Below are positions 1 through 7,419 of a stretch of DNA of 64,000 nt, in pieces. Position 1 is the first letter of the stretch. Every line of letters begins with the position of its first letter. The notes below the pieces were generated by a model. The model did no database searches, had not been told where the DNA came from, and saw only the letters and a program-made list of their open reading frames with translations. Source of the DNA: Synechococcus sp. Cruz-7E5 (GTDB lineage Bacteria > Cyanobacteriota > Cyanobacteriia > PCC-6307 > Cyanobiaceae). The DNA lies in assembly GCF_024345995.1 (NCBI RefSeq), contig NZ_JAGQCE010000005.1, forward strand, positions 124,001-188,000. Reading direction: 5' to 3'. Position numbers and translations under genes: made by a program.

Positions 1-28
1 CACCGAGCCCCGCCAGGCCTGGCGCTGG

Positions 29-529
29 ATGACCGCCCCCTGGATCCATCACAGCCATCCAGAAGCGGTTGTGAATGTGGCCCTGCTGCTGCTGATCCTG
101 CGGTCTCCTTCACCGCTGCCTCTGCCCGATGTGGTGCTGCGCTACGTGCTCACCAGCCTGGCGACAATGACCCTGGCGCTGCTGGTGGCGGAACGGCGCA
201 CCAGTGAGCGCCGCTGGGATGGTGCCGCCGGGGCGGTGAGCGCCCTGATCGGCCTGGCTGCCGCCTCCAGCCTGCTGAACTGGCGTGCTCTGAACTTCAG
301 CCTGGGCCCGATCGACATTCCAACCTGGGTGCTGCTGCTGGTGTACGGGGTCCTGCAGCTGGGCTGGCAGCTACCCCGCCAGAGCGAGGACGACGACAGT
401 CGTCCCCTTGATCGCTTGCTCAGCAGCCAGTGGTGGTGGGGCCTGGTGCTGGGGGTGGCCTGGGCGGTGGTCAACCGCTTGGACACACTGGTGCAGCTGG
501 CTCTGAAGTCGAGGGGAGCCGGCGGCTGA
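29..529 (+). CDS. Multi-spanning membrane protein of unknown function, possibly 5'-truncated
   Basis: I do not recognise this protein. It is 166 aa from the first visible ATG, but the frame stays open to the window edge (base 2), so the true start may lie outside. Four or five hydrophobic stretches (about residues 14-27, 38-54, 64-82, 98-113 and 133-155) make it an inner or thylakoid membrane protein. A short acidic loop (EDDDSRPLDR, near residues 120-130) separates the last two. It ends 34 bp before the stop codon of the convergent FHA-PBP gene. The Leu/Ala-rich hydrophobic content fits a real membrane protein, whereas the antisense frame is Ser/Arg-rich. Function cannot be inferred. Confidence 0.6.
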   Translation: MTAPWIHHSHPEAVVNVALLLLILRSPSPLPLPDVVLRYVLTSLATMTLALLVAERRTSERRWDGAAGAVSALIGLAAASSLLNWRALNFSLGPIDIPTWVLLLVYGVLQLGWQLPRQSEDDDSRPLDRLLSSQWWWGLVLGVAWAVVNRLDTLVQLALKSRGAGG

Positions 530-563
530 GCGGGCTGTTGAGGAACAGCCTCAGAGGCTGGTC

Positions 564-2897
564 TCAGGTCTGGCGTCCCGCCCCGATCGCGGCCATGTAC
601 CGCCCCCAGAGCTCGGCCACCAGGGCACCGCTGGCCGCCTGCGCCGGCCGGTTGTCGTCGTTGCCCATCCAGATGGCGGTGAGGATCTCCAGCGCCGGGG
701 AGTAGCCGATGAAGAGCACATCCACGCCGTTGTCGGTGGTGCCGGTCTTGCCGCGGCCATCAGCCACCAGCGCAGCTGCCCGCCCCGTGCCGCTTCGCAC
801 CACCCCCGCCAGCAGATCGTCCATCGCCGCAGCGTCTTCCTCGCGCAGCAGCTGGCGCGGCTGCTCACCGATGGGGGTGGTCACCCCCCGCTCCGGGCAG
901 GTGGCAAGGCTGTAGATCGAACGGCAGATGCCCAGGTCGTAGATCTTGCTGACGCCGTGCATCGGCACGCTGCGGCCCCCATTGGCCACCACGGCATAGG
1001 CCCGGGCCATCTCGTAGAGGAGGGTTTCACGGCCGCCGAGCATGGTGTTGAGATCGGCGTCGAGGGGGGTGCTGATCCCCAGCTGGCGGGCCTTGCGCAG
1101 CACCTGCTTCAGGCCGGCTGTCTCCGCCAGACGCAGGGCCACCACGTTCTCGGAATCGGCGAAGCCCCTGGCCACGCTGACGCTCCCGCCGGCGGCACCG
1201 TGGCGGCAGCCCGCCACGTAGGCCAGGGGGGCACAGGAGATGGGCTGCTCAGGGCTGGTGCCGGCCTCAAGCGCCGCCAGGTAGGGGAAAAGCTTGAAGG
1301 TGGAGCCCGGCTGGCGCATGGCCTGCACCCGGTCGAAGCTGGAGCGGGAGTAATCACCGCCACCCACGTAGGCCAGGATCTTGCCGCTGCGGTAATTGAG
1401 AGAGATCAGGGCCCCCTGGGTGAGCCCCACCCGCGCGGCCGGGCCCTCAAGGAAGCGCTGCAACTGCTGCTGGGCAAGTTGCTGCAACTTCGGATCGATC
1501 GTGCTCACCACGTAGTAGTTGCCGCCTGAAGCTTTCTGCGAAAGGTTGAGGCCGAAGCGGGTACCTTCCAGTTCGCCGAGCACGTAGTCGCTGAAGAAGG
1601 GATAGCTGGAGAAGCTGGATTCGCGGCAGGCCGAGGGATCGATGTTCAGGGGCCGCCGCTGGGCATCGATCAGCTGCTGATCACGCAGATAGCCCTGCTC
1701 ATGCATCAGCTTGAGCACCAGGTCGCGGCGCTCGCGGCCGGCAGTGGGATCCTTGGTATTGCATGGGCTGTAACCATTGGGGCTGGGCAGCAGGCCCACC
1801 AGGAAGGCCGCCTGGCCCACGTCCAGGTCACTGGCCGACTTGCGGAAGTAGAGCCTGGACGCCTGCTCGAAGCCATCGGTGCCGAGACCAAGATGGGCCC
1901 GGTCGAGGTACATCTTCAGGATTTGGTTCTTGCTGTAGCCCACCTCCAGTTGCAGGGCCACCCACAGCTCCCGCAGCTTGCGGCTGAGGCTGTAGTCGGT
2001 GCCCACCTCGGGGTAATAGATGCGGGCCACCTGCTGGGTGAGGCCGCTGCCGCCGCCGCTGCGCAGCAGAACCGAGCGCAGGGTGCCGAACAGATCGACC
2101 CCGCTGTTCCAGCCGAAGCGCGCCTCTTCCGAAGCCATCAGCGCCTGGCGCAGGTGCAGGGGATAGGACTGGAGGGAGGGCAGAGCGGTGGCGGAGCCCT
2201 CCTTGGCGTCGATCTGCTGACCCGAGGCTGAGACGATCTTGACGGGGCCTGAGATCAGGCGAATGCGCGAGCCGCCACCGATGGAGGAGACCAGCAGCAG
2301 CCCCCCCACCAGCAGCCCCGACCCCAGCAGGCTGGCCAGGCCCAGCAGGTGCACCGCCTGCTCCAGCGGACTGCGGGGGTGCAGGTAACGCAGGCGCGGA
2401 GCCGAGCCCTTGAGCGGTGATCCCAGCTGCACCTGATCAGCGTGGCGCAGACGGATGGAGCGAATGCGCCGATCGCGGTGGAACAGGCCGTTGGCGGAAT
2501 TGAAGTCGTCGAGGGCGAAATCACGATCCCTGCAGCGGGGTTTCTCCAGGATGGCGTGCACGCGGCTGAGGCTCTCCGCCTCGATCGGCAGCTCGCAGGC
2601 TGGATCACGGCCGATGCGATAACGACCCTCTGCCAGCACGGTGCGGCTGACCCGCCGCTCCCCCAGCCACAGCTCTGCCACAGCCTGGCGCTCCAGCAGC
2701 TGGCTCCAGGCCGAGCGGATGGCGGCAGGGCGCCCGTGAGGCCCTCCGCTGCTCCAGGCGGCCAGAAAACGCCGCCAGGCCCCGCGACGACCACCGGCCA
2801 GCGGCTGCCCAGCGCTGGAGCGAGAGTCCTGATCGGTGGTGGTGGCGGGGCCAGAGGCCTGCTCGCGGACACCCTCAGGAGAGGACGGCTCGACCAT
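564..2897 (-). CDS. FHA domain-bifunctional penicillin-binding protein (class A PBP)
   Basis: Predicted 777-aa membrane-anchored peptidoglycan glycosyltransferase/transpeptidase with an N-terminal FHA phosphothreonine-binding domain. FHA signature GRYRIGRDPACELPIE and SRVHAIL at about residues 91-117; one membrane segment at about 182-204; GT51 glycosyltransferase about 230-400, with Glu257/Glu258 in the EEARFGWNSGVD region and the later LTQQVARIYYP motif; transpeptidase with SxxK at Ser532-Lys535 (GSTFK), SEN at 582-584 and KTGTT from 717. The ATG at 2897 was chosen because the longer frame upstream reads as low-complexity antisense to the divergent gene. In class A PBPs the N terminus is cytoplasmic, so the FHA domain would face the cytosol, where the neighbouring kinase acts. 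It diverges from the FHA/kinase/vWA/PP2C run, which suggests phosphorylation-dependent control of wall synthesis (inference). Catalytic motifs are intact. Confidence 0.9.
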   Translation of the reverse strand: MVEPSSPEGVREQASGPATTTDQDSRSSAGQPLAGGRRGAWRRFLAAWSSGGPHGRPAAIRSAWSQLLERQAVAELWLGERRVSRTVLAEGRYRIGRDPACELPIEAESLSRVHAILEKPRCRDRDFALDDFNSANGLFHRDRRIRSIRLRHADQVQLGSPLKGSAPRLRYLHPRSPLEQAVHLLGLASLLGSGLLVGGLLLVSSIGGGSRIRLISGPVKIVSASGQQIDAKEGSATALPSLQSYPLHLRQALMASEEARFGWNSGVDLFGTLRSVLLRSGGGSGLTQQVARIYYPEVGTDYSLSRKLRELWVALQLEVGYSKNQILKMYLDRAHLGLGTDGFEQASRLYFRKSASDLDVGQAAFLVGLLPSPNGYSPCNTKDPTAGRERRDLVLKLMHEQGYLRDQQLIDAQRRPLNIDPSACRESSFSSYPFFSDYVLGELEGTRFGLNLSQKASGGNYYVVSTIDPKLQQLAQQQLQRFLEGPAARVGLTQGALISLNYRSGKILAYVGGGDYSRSSFDRVQAMRQPGSTFKLFPYLAALEAGTSPEQPISCAPLAYVAGCRHGAAGGSVSVARGFADSENVVALRLAETAGLKQVLRKARQLGISTPLDADLNTMLGGRETLLYEMARAYAVVANGGRSVPMHGVSKIYDLGICRSIYSLATCPERGVTTPIGEQPRQLLREEDAAAMDDLLAGVVRSGTGRAAALVADGRGKTGTTDNGVDVLFIGYSPALEILTAIWMGNDDNRPAQAASGALVAELWGRYMAAIGAGRQT

Positions 2898-2954
2898 GCG
2901 GAGAATGAACTGGCGTGCCCGGGGATACGCTACGCGCAGCGATCTCCTCGCCCC

Positions 2955-3230
2955 GTGCTGCGCCAGCGCGATCCCTGGGAGCCCTTCAGGCTCTGGCTGG
3001 CCATCACGATCGGGCTTTATGCGATCCGGGCCAGCTTCGCCGCCACCTGGGTGGGGGCCATCCCGGGCTGGGTGCTGCTGGTTCTGGTCCTGGTTGCCCT
3101 GCTGCTGGCCAGCAAGGCCCTGCTCTTTCCCGGCCGTGTCACTGCACACCGCGCCGGCGATGGGGGCTGGTGGAGCGATCTCCAGGACGACAGGCGCCTG
3201 TGGTGGCGGCGGCGCCGCGGAAACCCATGA
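2955..3230 (+). CDS. Small membrane protein opening the FHA/kinase operon
   Basis: Unrecognised 91-aa protein read from a GTG. One long hydrophobic region (roughly residues 10-57, with IPGWVLLVLVLVALLLASKA) suggests two membrane helices. It is followed by a Trp/Arg-rich cytoplasmic tail (WWSDLQDDRRLWWRRRR). Its stop overlaps the start of the next FHA gene as ATGA, which implies translational coupling and is the main support for its reality. The GTG lies 58 bp from the divergent PBP start, so both promoters must fit in that gap or inside the genes. No ATG occurs in frame near the hydrophobic part; the frame is open further upstream but becomes antisense to the PBP gene. Confidence 0.6.
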   Translation: MLRQRDPWEPFRLWLAITIGLYAIRASFAATWVGAIPGWVLLVLVLVALLLASKALLFPGRVTAHRAGDGGWWSDLQDDRRLWWRRRRGNP

Positions 3231-3916
3231 CCCAGCCTCCAGCCCAGCTGCGGTTGCGGGATCAGCCGGGCAAGGTGGCCCGGCTCGATCCAGCCAGGCC
3301 GCTCACGATCGGGCGTGAGCGCAGCAATCGCCTGTGCATGCCAGAGCAGGACGGACTCTCGCCCCACCACGCCGTGGTTCGCCACTCCAGCAGCCATCAG
3401 CGCTGGGTGGTATGCGACTGGCAAAGCACCGATGGCACCTTTCTCCAGGGGGAACGCCTTATGCAGTGCCGGCCCCTGGCCGATGGCGATGAAATCCGGC
3501 TTGGACGCAGCGGACCGGTGCTGATCTTCGAGCTGACCGCTGCTGCTGCGTTGCAGCCAGTGGTCCCGCCCGTGGCGCCTGCCGTCAGCAGCCTCGACAT
3601 CGGTGGCCAGCAGATCGATCTGGATCAGATCCGATCGGCCACTGTGCAGAGCCTGCCACGCCATCCCCACATCTTCAGCTGGTGGTTGCTGGTGTGCCTG
3701 GGGGGCCTGCTGCTGCTGCCGTTCCCGTTCCTGTTCTGGCCGCTGCAAGTGGCGGCCCTGGCCGGCTGGATCCTGCTGGGCTCCCGCAAGGAGCACACCC
3801 TCACCGTGGTGCTGCGTGATGGCCGCGCCCAGCGTCGCAGCTTCGCCAACCGGCTCACGGCTCTCTCCCACCGCAATGGGATCCGCAAGGCCATCGGCCA
3901 GAGTCTGGAGGCCTGA
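3227..3916 (+). CDS. FHA domain membrane protein
   Basis: Protein of 229 aa with an N-terminal FHA fold and a C-terminal membrane hairpin. The FHA signature is LTIGRERSNRLCMPEQ followed by LSPHHAVV, then TDGTFLQGERL and ADGDEIRLG, within about residues 5-105. FHA domains bind phosphothreonine peptides, so it is a likely reader or substrate adaptor for the adjacent Ser/Thr kinase. A hydrophobic double span (about residues 147-185, including WWLLVCLGGLLLLPFPFLFW) anchors it, leaving a short basic C terminus. The ATG overlaps the stop of the upstream small membrane gene; the kinase GTG follows 19 bp after its stop. The partner phosphoprotein is not identifiable from sequence. Confidence 0.85.
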   Translation: MTQPPAQLRLRDQPGKVARLDPARPLTIGRERSNRLCMPEQDGLSPHHAVVRHSSSHQRWVVCDWQSTDGTFLQGERLMQCRPLADGDEIRLGRSGPVLIFELTAAAALQPVVPPVAPAVSSLDIGGQQIDLDQIRSATVQSLPRHPHIFSWWLLVCLGGLLLLPFPFLFWPLQVAALAGWILLGSRKEHTLTVVLRDGRAQRRSFANRLTALSHRNGIRKAIGQSLEA

Positions 3917-3935
3917 GACCCCAAGCCAGCCCTCC

Positions 3936-5270
3936 GTGAACTGGATCCTGCCGGAAGGCGCCAGCCTTGATCTGGAGGGGATCTCCAGCCCCCTGCAGGT
4001 GCTGCGCGGGCTCGGTGGCGGCACCCAGGGCCAGGTGTTCGAGGTGGAGGTGGCCGGCGAACGGCTGGCCCTGAAGTGGTATCTGCCGGCGTGCATTGCC
4101 CGCGATCCCCACCTGGAGCGGCGTCTGGGGGAGAGCATCCGCGCCACGGCCCCCAGCGACGCCTTCCTCTGGCCCCTGGCGCTGGTGAAATCCAGCCAGG
4201 GCGCGGTGCCGTTGCTGCGCCGCGGCGAACCGAGCTTCGGCTACCTGATGGAGCTGCGACCCACGGGTTTTGTGGGGGCCCATGAACACGTGGGCGGCCA
4301 CCTGGCCATCGGCCTGCTCCAGGTCCTGCGGGCCAGCTTTTTCCTGGCTGAGGCCTTCCATGCCCTCCACCTCAAGGGCCTCTGTTACAAGGACATCTCC
4401 CTGGGCAACCTGTTCCTGGAAGCCTCCAGCGGCCGGATCCTGATCTGCGACAACGACAACGTGGATGTGGATGGGCGGGATCTGGGCAGCGTGCTCGGCA
4501 CCCCCGGGTTCATGGCCCCGGAGATCCTGATGGGCCGGGCCCGGCCGGGAGCCAACAGCGATCTCTTCTCCCTGGCGGTACTGATCTTCCGCCTGCTCAC
4601 CCGCCACGACCCCCTGCGGGGCCGCCGCGAACTGGCGATCCGCTGCCTGGATGAGCCCGCCCGACGCCGGCTCTATGGCGAAGAACCGCTGTTCATCTTC
4701 GATCCGGCTGATCCGAGCAACCGACCCGATCCGATCGAGCACGTCGCAGCCCTGATCACCTGGCCGATTTACCCCGAGCCGATCAAGCAGCTGTTCGAGC
4801 AGACCTTCTGCACAGGTCTACAGGCCCCCCAGCGCCGGGCCCTGACCGGCCAGTGGATGGCGGCCCTGGCCGCGGCCCTCGACCAGCGTCAGCTCTGCGC
4901 CAGCTGCGGCCAGGAAACGTTCCCCGCCCCAAGCGATCCGGCCCCCTTGTGCTGGAGCTGCGGCTGCCCCATGCCACCCCCTGGCAGGCTGCTTCTGCCC
5001 CATGGCCAGGTGACGGCGGCGCCCGGTAACGAGCTGCATGCCCACCACTTCGACCGCCTGCTACCTCTGCGGCTGAATCAACCCCTGGCCCGGGTGGAAG
5101 CCCATCCCAGTGATGGCGACCTGCTGGGGCTGCGTAACCTCAGCGGCCAGAGCTGGCAGGCCGAGCTCAGGACCGGCAACCGGCTGATGGTGGAGCCGGG
5201 ACAAGCCTGTAACCTCGCGCCACTGGTGCGGATCACCACACCGGCCGGGGCGGTCGAGCTGCCCTCCTGA
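3936..5270 (+). CDS. Ser/Thr protein kinase with C-terminal zinc ribbon (TerY-P triad type)
   Basis: Predicted 444-aa Hanks-type kinase starting at GTG, chosen because the N terminus then leads straight into the glycine loop; further upstream the frame overlaps the FHA gene. Motifs: glycine loop GLGGGTQGQVFEV (about 26-37), catalytic Lys47 in LALKWY, catalytic loop YKDISLGN with Asp153 and Asn158, a divergent DFG equivalent CDNDN (Asp172), and the P+1/APE motif GTPGFMAPE (188-196). The C terminus carries CASC and CWSC pairs (Cys321, 324, 339, 342), typical of a zinc ribbon. YKDIS replaces the usual HRD and DND replaces DFG; the key Asp and Lys are kept, so activity is expected. Kinases of this type occur beside vWA and PP2C genes, exactly as here. 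No membrane segment is visible, so it is probably cytoplasmic. Confidence 0.88.
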   Translation: MNWILPEGASLDLEGISSPLQVLRGLGGGTQGQVFEVEVAGERLALKWYLPACIARDPHLERRLGESIRATAPSDAFLWPLALVKSSQGAVPLLRRGEPSFGYLMELRPTGFVGAHEHVGGHLAIGLLQVLRASFFLAEAFHALHLKGLCYKDISLGNLFLEASSGRILICDNDNVDVDGRDLGSVLGTPGFMAPEILMGRARPGANSDLFSLAVLIFRLLTRHDPLRGRRELAIRCLDEPARRRLYGEEPLFIFDPADPSNRPDPIEHVAALITWPIYPEPIKQLFEQTFCTGLQAPQRRALTGQWMAALAAALDQRQLCASCGQETFPAPSDPAPLCWSCGCPMPPPGRLLLPHGQVTAAPGNELHAHHFDRLLPLRLNQPLARVEAHPSDGDLLGLRNLSGQSWQAELRTGNRLMVEPGQACNLAPLVRITTPAGAVELPS

Positions 5271-5293
5271 GCCATCTCTCGAGCCCAGATCCG

Positions 5294-6076
5294 ATGCCCT
5301 TTCCCAACGTCAGGCTCGCCAACCGGCCGCTGCATTTCATCTACATCTGCGACTGCTCCGGCTCAATGGCGGCCCAGGGCAAGATCCAGGCCCTCAATCA
5401 GGCGATTCGCCAGTCGTTGCCGGGAATGGCCGAGGTGGCTCGCCAGAACCCGGAGGCGCGGGTGCTGGTGCGGGCCGTGAGCTTTGCTGACAGGGCCATC
5501 TGGCACCTGGAGCAGCCCACGGAGGTGCAGCAGCTGCAGTGGCTGGATCTGCAGGCCGGAGGCATCACGGCCATGGGCGAAGCACTGGAGCTGGTGGCGG
5601 CGGTGCTTCAGTCGCCGCCGATGGAGGAGAGGGCCCTGCCGCCGGTGCTCGTGCTGATCTCCGACGGCCAGCCCACCGACGACTTCGACGCCGGCCTGGC
5701 CAGCCTGATGCGTCAGCCCTGGGCCCAGAAAGCGGTGCGCCTGGCGATCGCCATGGGCCATGACGCCGACACGGAGGTGTTGCAGCAGTTCATCGGCAGT
5801 GACCCCGGCGGTGGGTTGCCCGCTGGTGAAATCCCTGGCGCCAGCGGGCAGACCCCAATGCACCGCTCGGGCCGCTCGCCCCGCCGGCCCCTGCAGGCCA
5901 GCAGCGCCACCTCGCTGGCCCAGTACATCCAGTGGGCATCCACCGCAGTGGTGGGCGCAGCGTCGATGCCCGCCAGCCGCATGGCTGGCTCGGGGCCCCA
6001 GCCCAACATCCCCCTGCCGGATCTGCCCCCCACCCTGATGGATCCCACCGACGACGTCGGTCCCCTGGTGTGGTGA
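5294..6076 (+). CDS. vWA domain protein, TerY-like
   Basis: A 260-aa protein with a von Willebrand A domain in its first ~190 residues. The metal-ion-dependent adhesion site is visible: DCSGSM (Asp20, Ser22, Ser24), the later threonine in GGITAMGEAL, and the acidic loop ISDGQPTDD. TerY-family vWA proteins bind a divalent metal and act as scaffolds in Ter-associated phosphosignalling; here it sits between a kinase and a PP2C phosphatase. The C-terminal ~80 residues are Pro/Ser/Arg-rich and probably disordered, a possible phosphorylation target (inference). Its stop overlaps the GTG of the phosphatase gene (GTGA), supporting coupled translation. No signal peptide is present, so it is cytoplasmic. 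Confidence 0.85.
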   Translation: MPFPNVRLANRPLHFIYICDCSGSMAAQGKIQALNQAIRQSLPGMAEVARQNPEARVLVRAVSFADRAIWHLEQPTEVQQLQWLDLQAGGITAMGEALELVAAVLQSPPMEERALPPVLVLISDGQPTDDFDAGLASLMRQPWAQKAVRLAIAMGHDADTEVLQQFIGSDPGGGLPAGEIPGASGQTPMHRSGRSPRRPLQASSATSLAQYIQWASTAVVGAASMPASRMAGSGPQPNIPLPDLPPTLMDPTDDVGPLVW

Positions 6077-7407
6077 GCGGCTGGAGGCCAGCTCTCCAGG
6101 CCAGGCGCGTCGGCGCGGCCCATCGGCGCCAGGGCCGCCCCTGCCAGGACGCGGTGGCCGTCTGCCGATACCCCAGCCGAGATGGCCAGCCCGTGCAGGT
6201 GATGGCGGTGGCCGATGGCCACGGCGGTGAGCACTATCTCTTCAGCGACGTTGGCAGCGCCCTGGCCTGTGACCTGGCCCTGCAGGTGGCGGGGGAGCAC
6301 CTGGGCCTCTGGGACCTGCAGGGCGCACAGGCACCGGGGCTTGACACATGGGCCCACTGGCTTTCGTCCGAGCTGCCCCAACGGATCCACAGCCGCTGGC
6401 TGGCTCTGGTGCGGGAGCACTGGCAGCGGCACACGGCCCTTTCCTCAGCTCCGGATCAGGCTCCCAGTTCTGAAGTCCCCCTACCCGAGGGCGAGGTGCC
6501 ACGCCTCTACGGCACCACCCTGGGGCTGGTGGTGCTGGCCCCCCGTTGGTGGGGTTACACCGGTTTGGGCGACTGGGACCTGGTGCAGGTGGGCGCCGAT
6601 GGGCAGGCCGCGCTGCTCAGCGAGGAAACGGCGGGGGATGGCGGCGGCGAGGCCACGGGCAGCCTCTGCCTGGAGCAGGCCGCCGGGCTGTTCCGCAGCG
6701 GACTGGAGCCGATCGAGCACCCAGAAGCCACCTTCGGCCTGCTGCTGAGCACCGATGGCATCCGCAAATCGTGCGCCACCGACACGGATTTCCTGTTGCT
6801 CGCCGCTCACCTGATCGCCACACCTGCCGAGGGAGCCAGCGAGGTGCTGGCCACGAACCTGGATCAGATCACCAGCGAAGGCAGCGGCGATGACGTTTCA
6901 GTCGCGATAGCCCAGCACGGCAGCCTCTGCACCCCCAGCCTCCTCACCCGCAGCCAGGTGAACATCAGCGAGGAGAAAGCGCCTGGCGATCTGCCCATTG
7001 AGGCAATGACCATTCGCGCCCAGAAACCCTTGCTGCTCGGGGCCTTACTGGTGGCCACCGCCGGCCTCGGGGCCGGCTGGTACTGGCTGCAGCACTGGAG
7101 CATGGCCCCCGCCCCCCCAAGTGCCGTTCGGCGCCAGATCAACCAGCTCTGCCAGGGCCCCGCCAACGCCATCGCCGGCACCCTCAGCAACCGGCGCAGC
7201 CAGTTCACGGATCTGCGCCAAGGGCGCCTCACAGCCCCGCCCTTACTGGACTCGGCCGATCTGGATCCTCTCGGGGCCCTGATCGCCCGCAGCTTTGATC
7301 CCGCCTCAGGTGGGATGGTGCAGGGGGAGGCCCTCACGGCACTCGGTCTCTGCCCACTCCTCGCTGCTGCCCTGCAGCGTCAATGGCAACCCCCCGACCA
7401 TCCCTGA
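6073..7407 (+). CDS. PP2C-family protein phosphatase with a membrane segment
   Basis: A 444-aa PPM/PP2C-type Ser/Thr phosphatase starting at a GTG that overlaps the preceding stop. Metal-site motifs are visible: CQDAVAV near residue 25, ADGHGG (Asp48), GTTLGLVV and GYTGLGDWDL in the middle, LLSTDGIRKS at about residue 225, and the terminal GSGDDVSVAI at about residue 272. After the catalytic domain comes a single hydrophobic span (about 320-338, LLLGALLVATAGLGAGWYW) and a ~100-aa tail, so the phosphatase is likely membrane-tethered with the tail on the other side. It completes the kinase/vWA/phosphatase triad and would reverse phosphorylation by the neighbouring kinase (inference). Confidence 0.87.
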   Translation: MSGWRPALQARRVGAAHRRQGRPCQDAVAVCRYPSRDGQPVQVMAVADGHGGEHYLFSDVGSALACDLALQVAGEHLGLWDLQGAQAPGLDTWAHWLSSELPQRIHSRWLALVREHWQRHTALSSAPDQAPSSEVPLPEGEVPRLYGTTLGLVVLAPRWWGYTGLGDWDLVQVGADGQAALLSEETAGDGGGEATGSLCLEQAAGLFRSGLEPIEHPEATFGLLLSTDGIRKSCATDTDFLLLAAHLIATPAEGASEVLATNLDQITSEGSGDDVSVAIAQHGSLCTPSLLTRSQVNISEEKAPGDLPIEAMTIRAQKPLLLGALLVATAGLGAGWYWLQHWSMAPAPPSAVRRQINQLCQGPANAIAGTLSNRRSQFTDLRQGRLTAPPLLDSADLDPLGALIARSFDPASGGMVQGEALTALGLCPLLAAALQRQWQPPDHP

Positions 7408-7419
7408 TCCCCCCGACCG

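Noticed and set aside
2442-2954. Upstream extension of the small membrane gene frame
   Set aside because: This part is antisense to the FHA-PBP gene and has no protein-like composition; the GTG at 2955 gives a sensible start.
3603-3935. N-terminal extension of the kinase frame
   Set aside because: It overlaps the FHA gene in another frame and is Cys/Ser/Arg-rich; the kinase fold begins just after the GTG at 3936.
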